Shown here in pieces: positions 32,479-32,898 of a stretch of DNA of 32,898 nucleotides. The notes under the pieces are model-generated. The model saw only the letters and a program-made list of their open reading frames with translations. It ran no database searches and was not told the origin of the DNA. The stretch is from NCBI GenBank assembly GCA_015068225.1, contig SVKX01000017.1:1-32898 (forward strand), given 5' to 3'. The position numbers were made by a program, and so were the translations under genes. This DNA is from Oscillospiraceae bacterium. Lineage in GTDB: Bacteria; Bacillota; Clostridia; Oscillospirales; Oscillospiraceae. The first letter of the stretch is position 1; the number at the start of each line of letters is the position of its first letter.

Positions 32479-32515
32479 AAAAAGAGCAGACTACTATTCG
32501 TAGTCTGCTCTTTTT
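32479..32515. terminator. Strong bidirectional terminator after the right-edge gene
   Basis: A 16-bp perfect stem (32479-32494 with 32500-32515) with a 5-base loop has five T at the outer end on each strand. It lies 11 bases after the stop of the minus-strand gene at the right edge. Confidence 0.93.
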
Positions 32516-32526
32516 ATTCTGTATTT

Positions 32527-32898
32527 TTACTCTATGGGAATGTTTCCAACATGGTAACACAATCCACTTTGTTCCCTCTTTTTCCAAAATTGAACAAACG
32601 CAAAATAATCGCTTTTTTCCTCGTCTGTGAGATCTTCTACCGTCAAAACCTCTATATTGGGACCGGGGATGTGTTCATGCCAATGATAACCCAAATGTTT
32701 CTCATGATCTCTGCTTTTCAGCAGTTTATCATCAAGAGGGATCACATAACAAGAATCCGAGGGAAAGGTACCACCTGCAAGACATACACCTCGGCAAATG
32801 CTACTATCTCCCTTCCTGTAACGGACGGCAGAAAGATGAGGAATAAAGCTCGGAAATTCGACATCCTCAATCTCCTTTTTAGGATCGTTTTCGTCACG
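32527..32898 (-). CDS. Hypothetical protein, C-terminal part only (cut by window edge)
   Basis: The minus strand is open from the right edge to the stop at 32527, giving 123 residues; the start lies outside the window. The visible part is soluble, with SSICRGVCLAGGTFPSD, a His-rich HEKHLGYHWHEHIPG segment and a charged, acidic-aromatic end (DLTDEEKSDYFAFVQFWKKREQ). An in-frame GTG at 32745 is not a likely start because coding continues upstream of it without a ribosome site. I do not recognise the family. The close strong terminator supports that it is real. Confidence 0.7.
   Translation of the reverse strand, partial: RDENDPKKEIEDVEFPSFIPHLSAVRYRKGDSSICRGVCLAGGTFPSDSCYVIPLDDKLLKSRDHEKHLGYHWHEHIPGPNIEVLTVEDLTDEEKSDYFAFVQFWKKREQSGLCYHVGNIPIE

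Larger units (their letters stand above)
31907..32526. other. Intergenic region upstream of the transporter operon
   Basis: These 620 bases contain the operon promoter (32024-32052), a nearby dyad, an unexplained palindromic patch (32390-32431) and a strong terminator (32479-32515). Between about 32116 and 32389 I see no gene with a ribosome site; short frames there look like chance or decay. Confidence 0.6.

Noticed and set aside
32750..32870. A short out-of-frame minus-strand gene starting just after AAGGAG near 32860
   Set aside because: It gives only 40 codons and overlaps the longer frame that runs to the terminator.

Overview
The window reads as chromosomal DNA from a low-abundance-type gut Clostridia (Firmicutes), most likely an Oscillospirales-like anaerobe. 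Evidence: AGGAGG-type ribosome sites before nearly every gene, TTG and GTG starts, a DnaD plus DnaC/DnaI-type primosome pair, DUF3021, DUF3899 and DUF975 membrane proteins, SdpR/SdpI-like genes, and a MetF-MetV-RnfC2 methylenetetrahydrofolate reductase set known from acetogens. I cannot fix genus or species from the sequence alone. I see no insertion sequence, prophage, CRISPR array or rRNA.

Left part (1-7.7 kb, all minus strand). A secreted protein is cut by the left edge. Next is a one-carbon operon (rnfC2 > metV > metF), then a tRNA-Leu(UAA) with a strong terminator, followed by an odd cluster of perfect hairpins mixed with copies of the tRNA T-arm. Upstream of the tRNA is a housekeeping operon, dnaD-like > dnaC/dnaI-like > HAD phosphatase > yfbR-like 5'-deoxynucleotidase, with tightly packed genes.

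Middle part (7.7-22.4 kb). On the minus strand lie alr > capA, a phosphoribosyltransferase with a perfect consensus sigma-A promoter, and a response regulator > histidine kinase pair. Then come an MscS channel (plus), an XRE/TPR regulator (minus) divergent from a DUF975 membrane protein > SpoU-type RNA methyltransferase operon (plus), a LytTR regulator > DUF3021 pair (plus), a GH-A clan glycosidase (minus), an SdpR > SdpI-like operon (plus) whose promoter is bracketed by two near-identical dyads, an SDR oxidoreductase (minus) and a 61-residue conserved-looking small protein (minus).

Right part (22.5-32.9 kb, minus strand). One peptide/nickel-class ABC importer operon: lipoprotein binding protein > OppB-like > OppC-like > OppD-like > OppF-like > DUF3899 membrane protein. 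Four of the five transporter components are much larger than usual. OppD carries about 400 extra residues between Q-loop and signature, OppF about 115 extra residues between Walker A and Q-loop, OppC about 225 residues outside the membrane after its first helix, and the binding protein has 842 residues. The window ends with the 3' part of an unrecognised gene.

Most interesting points: the hairpin/T-arm cluster beside tRNA-Leu, the co-expanded oligopeptide transporter, the MetV-like domain repeated at the N terminus of RnfC2, and the double operator of the SdpR-like repressor. Several starts were moved inward from the longest open frame on the basis of ribosome sites and promoters (alr, XRE regulator, glycosidase, SdpR, SdpI, small protein, binding protein).
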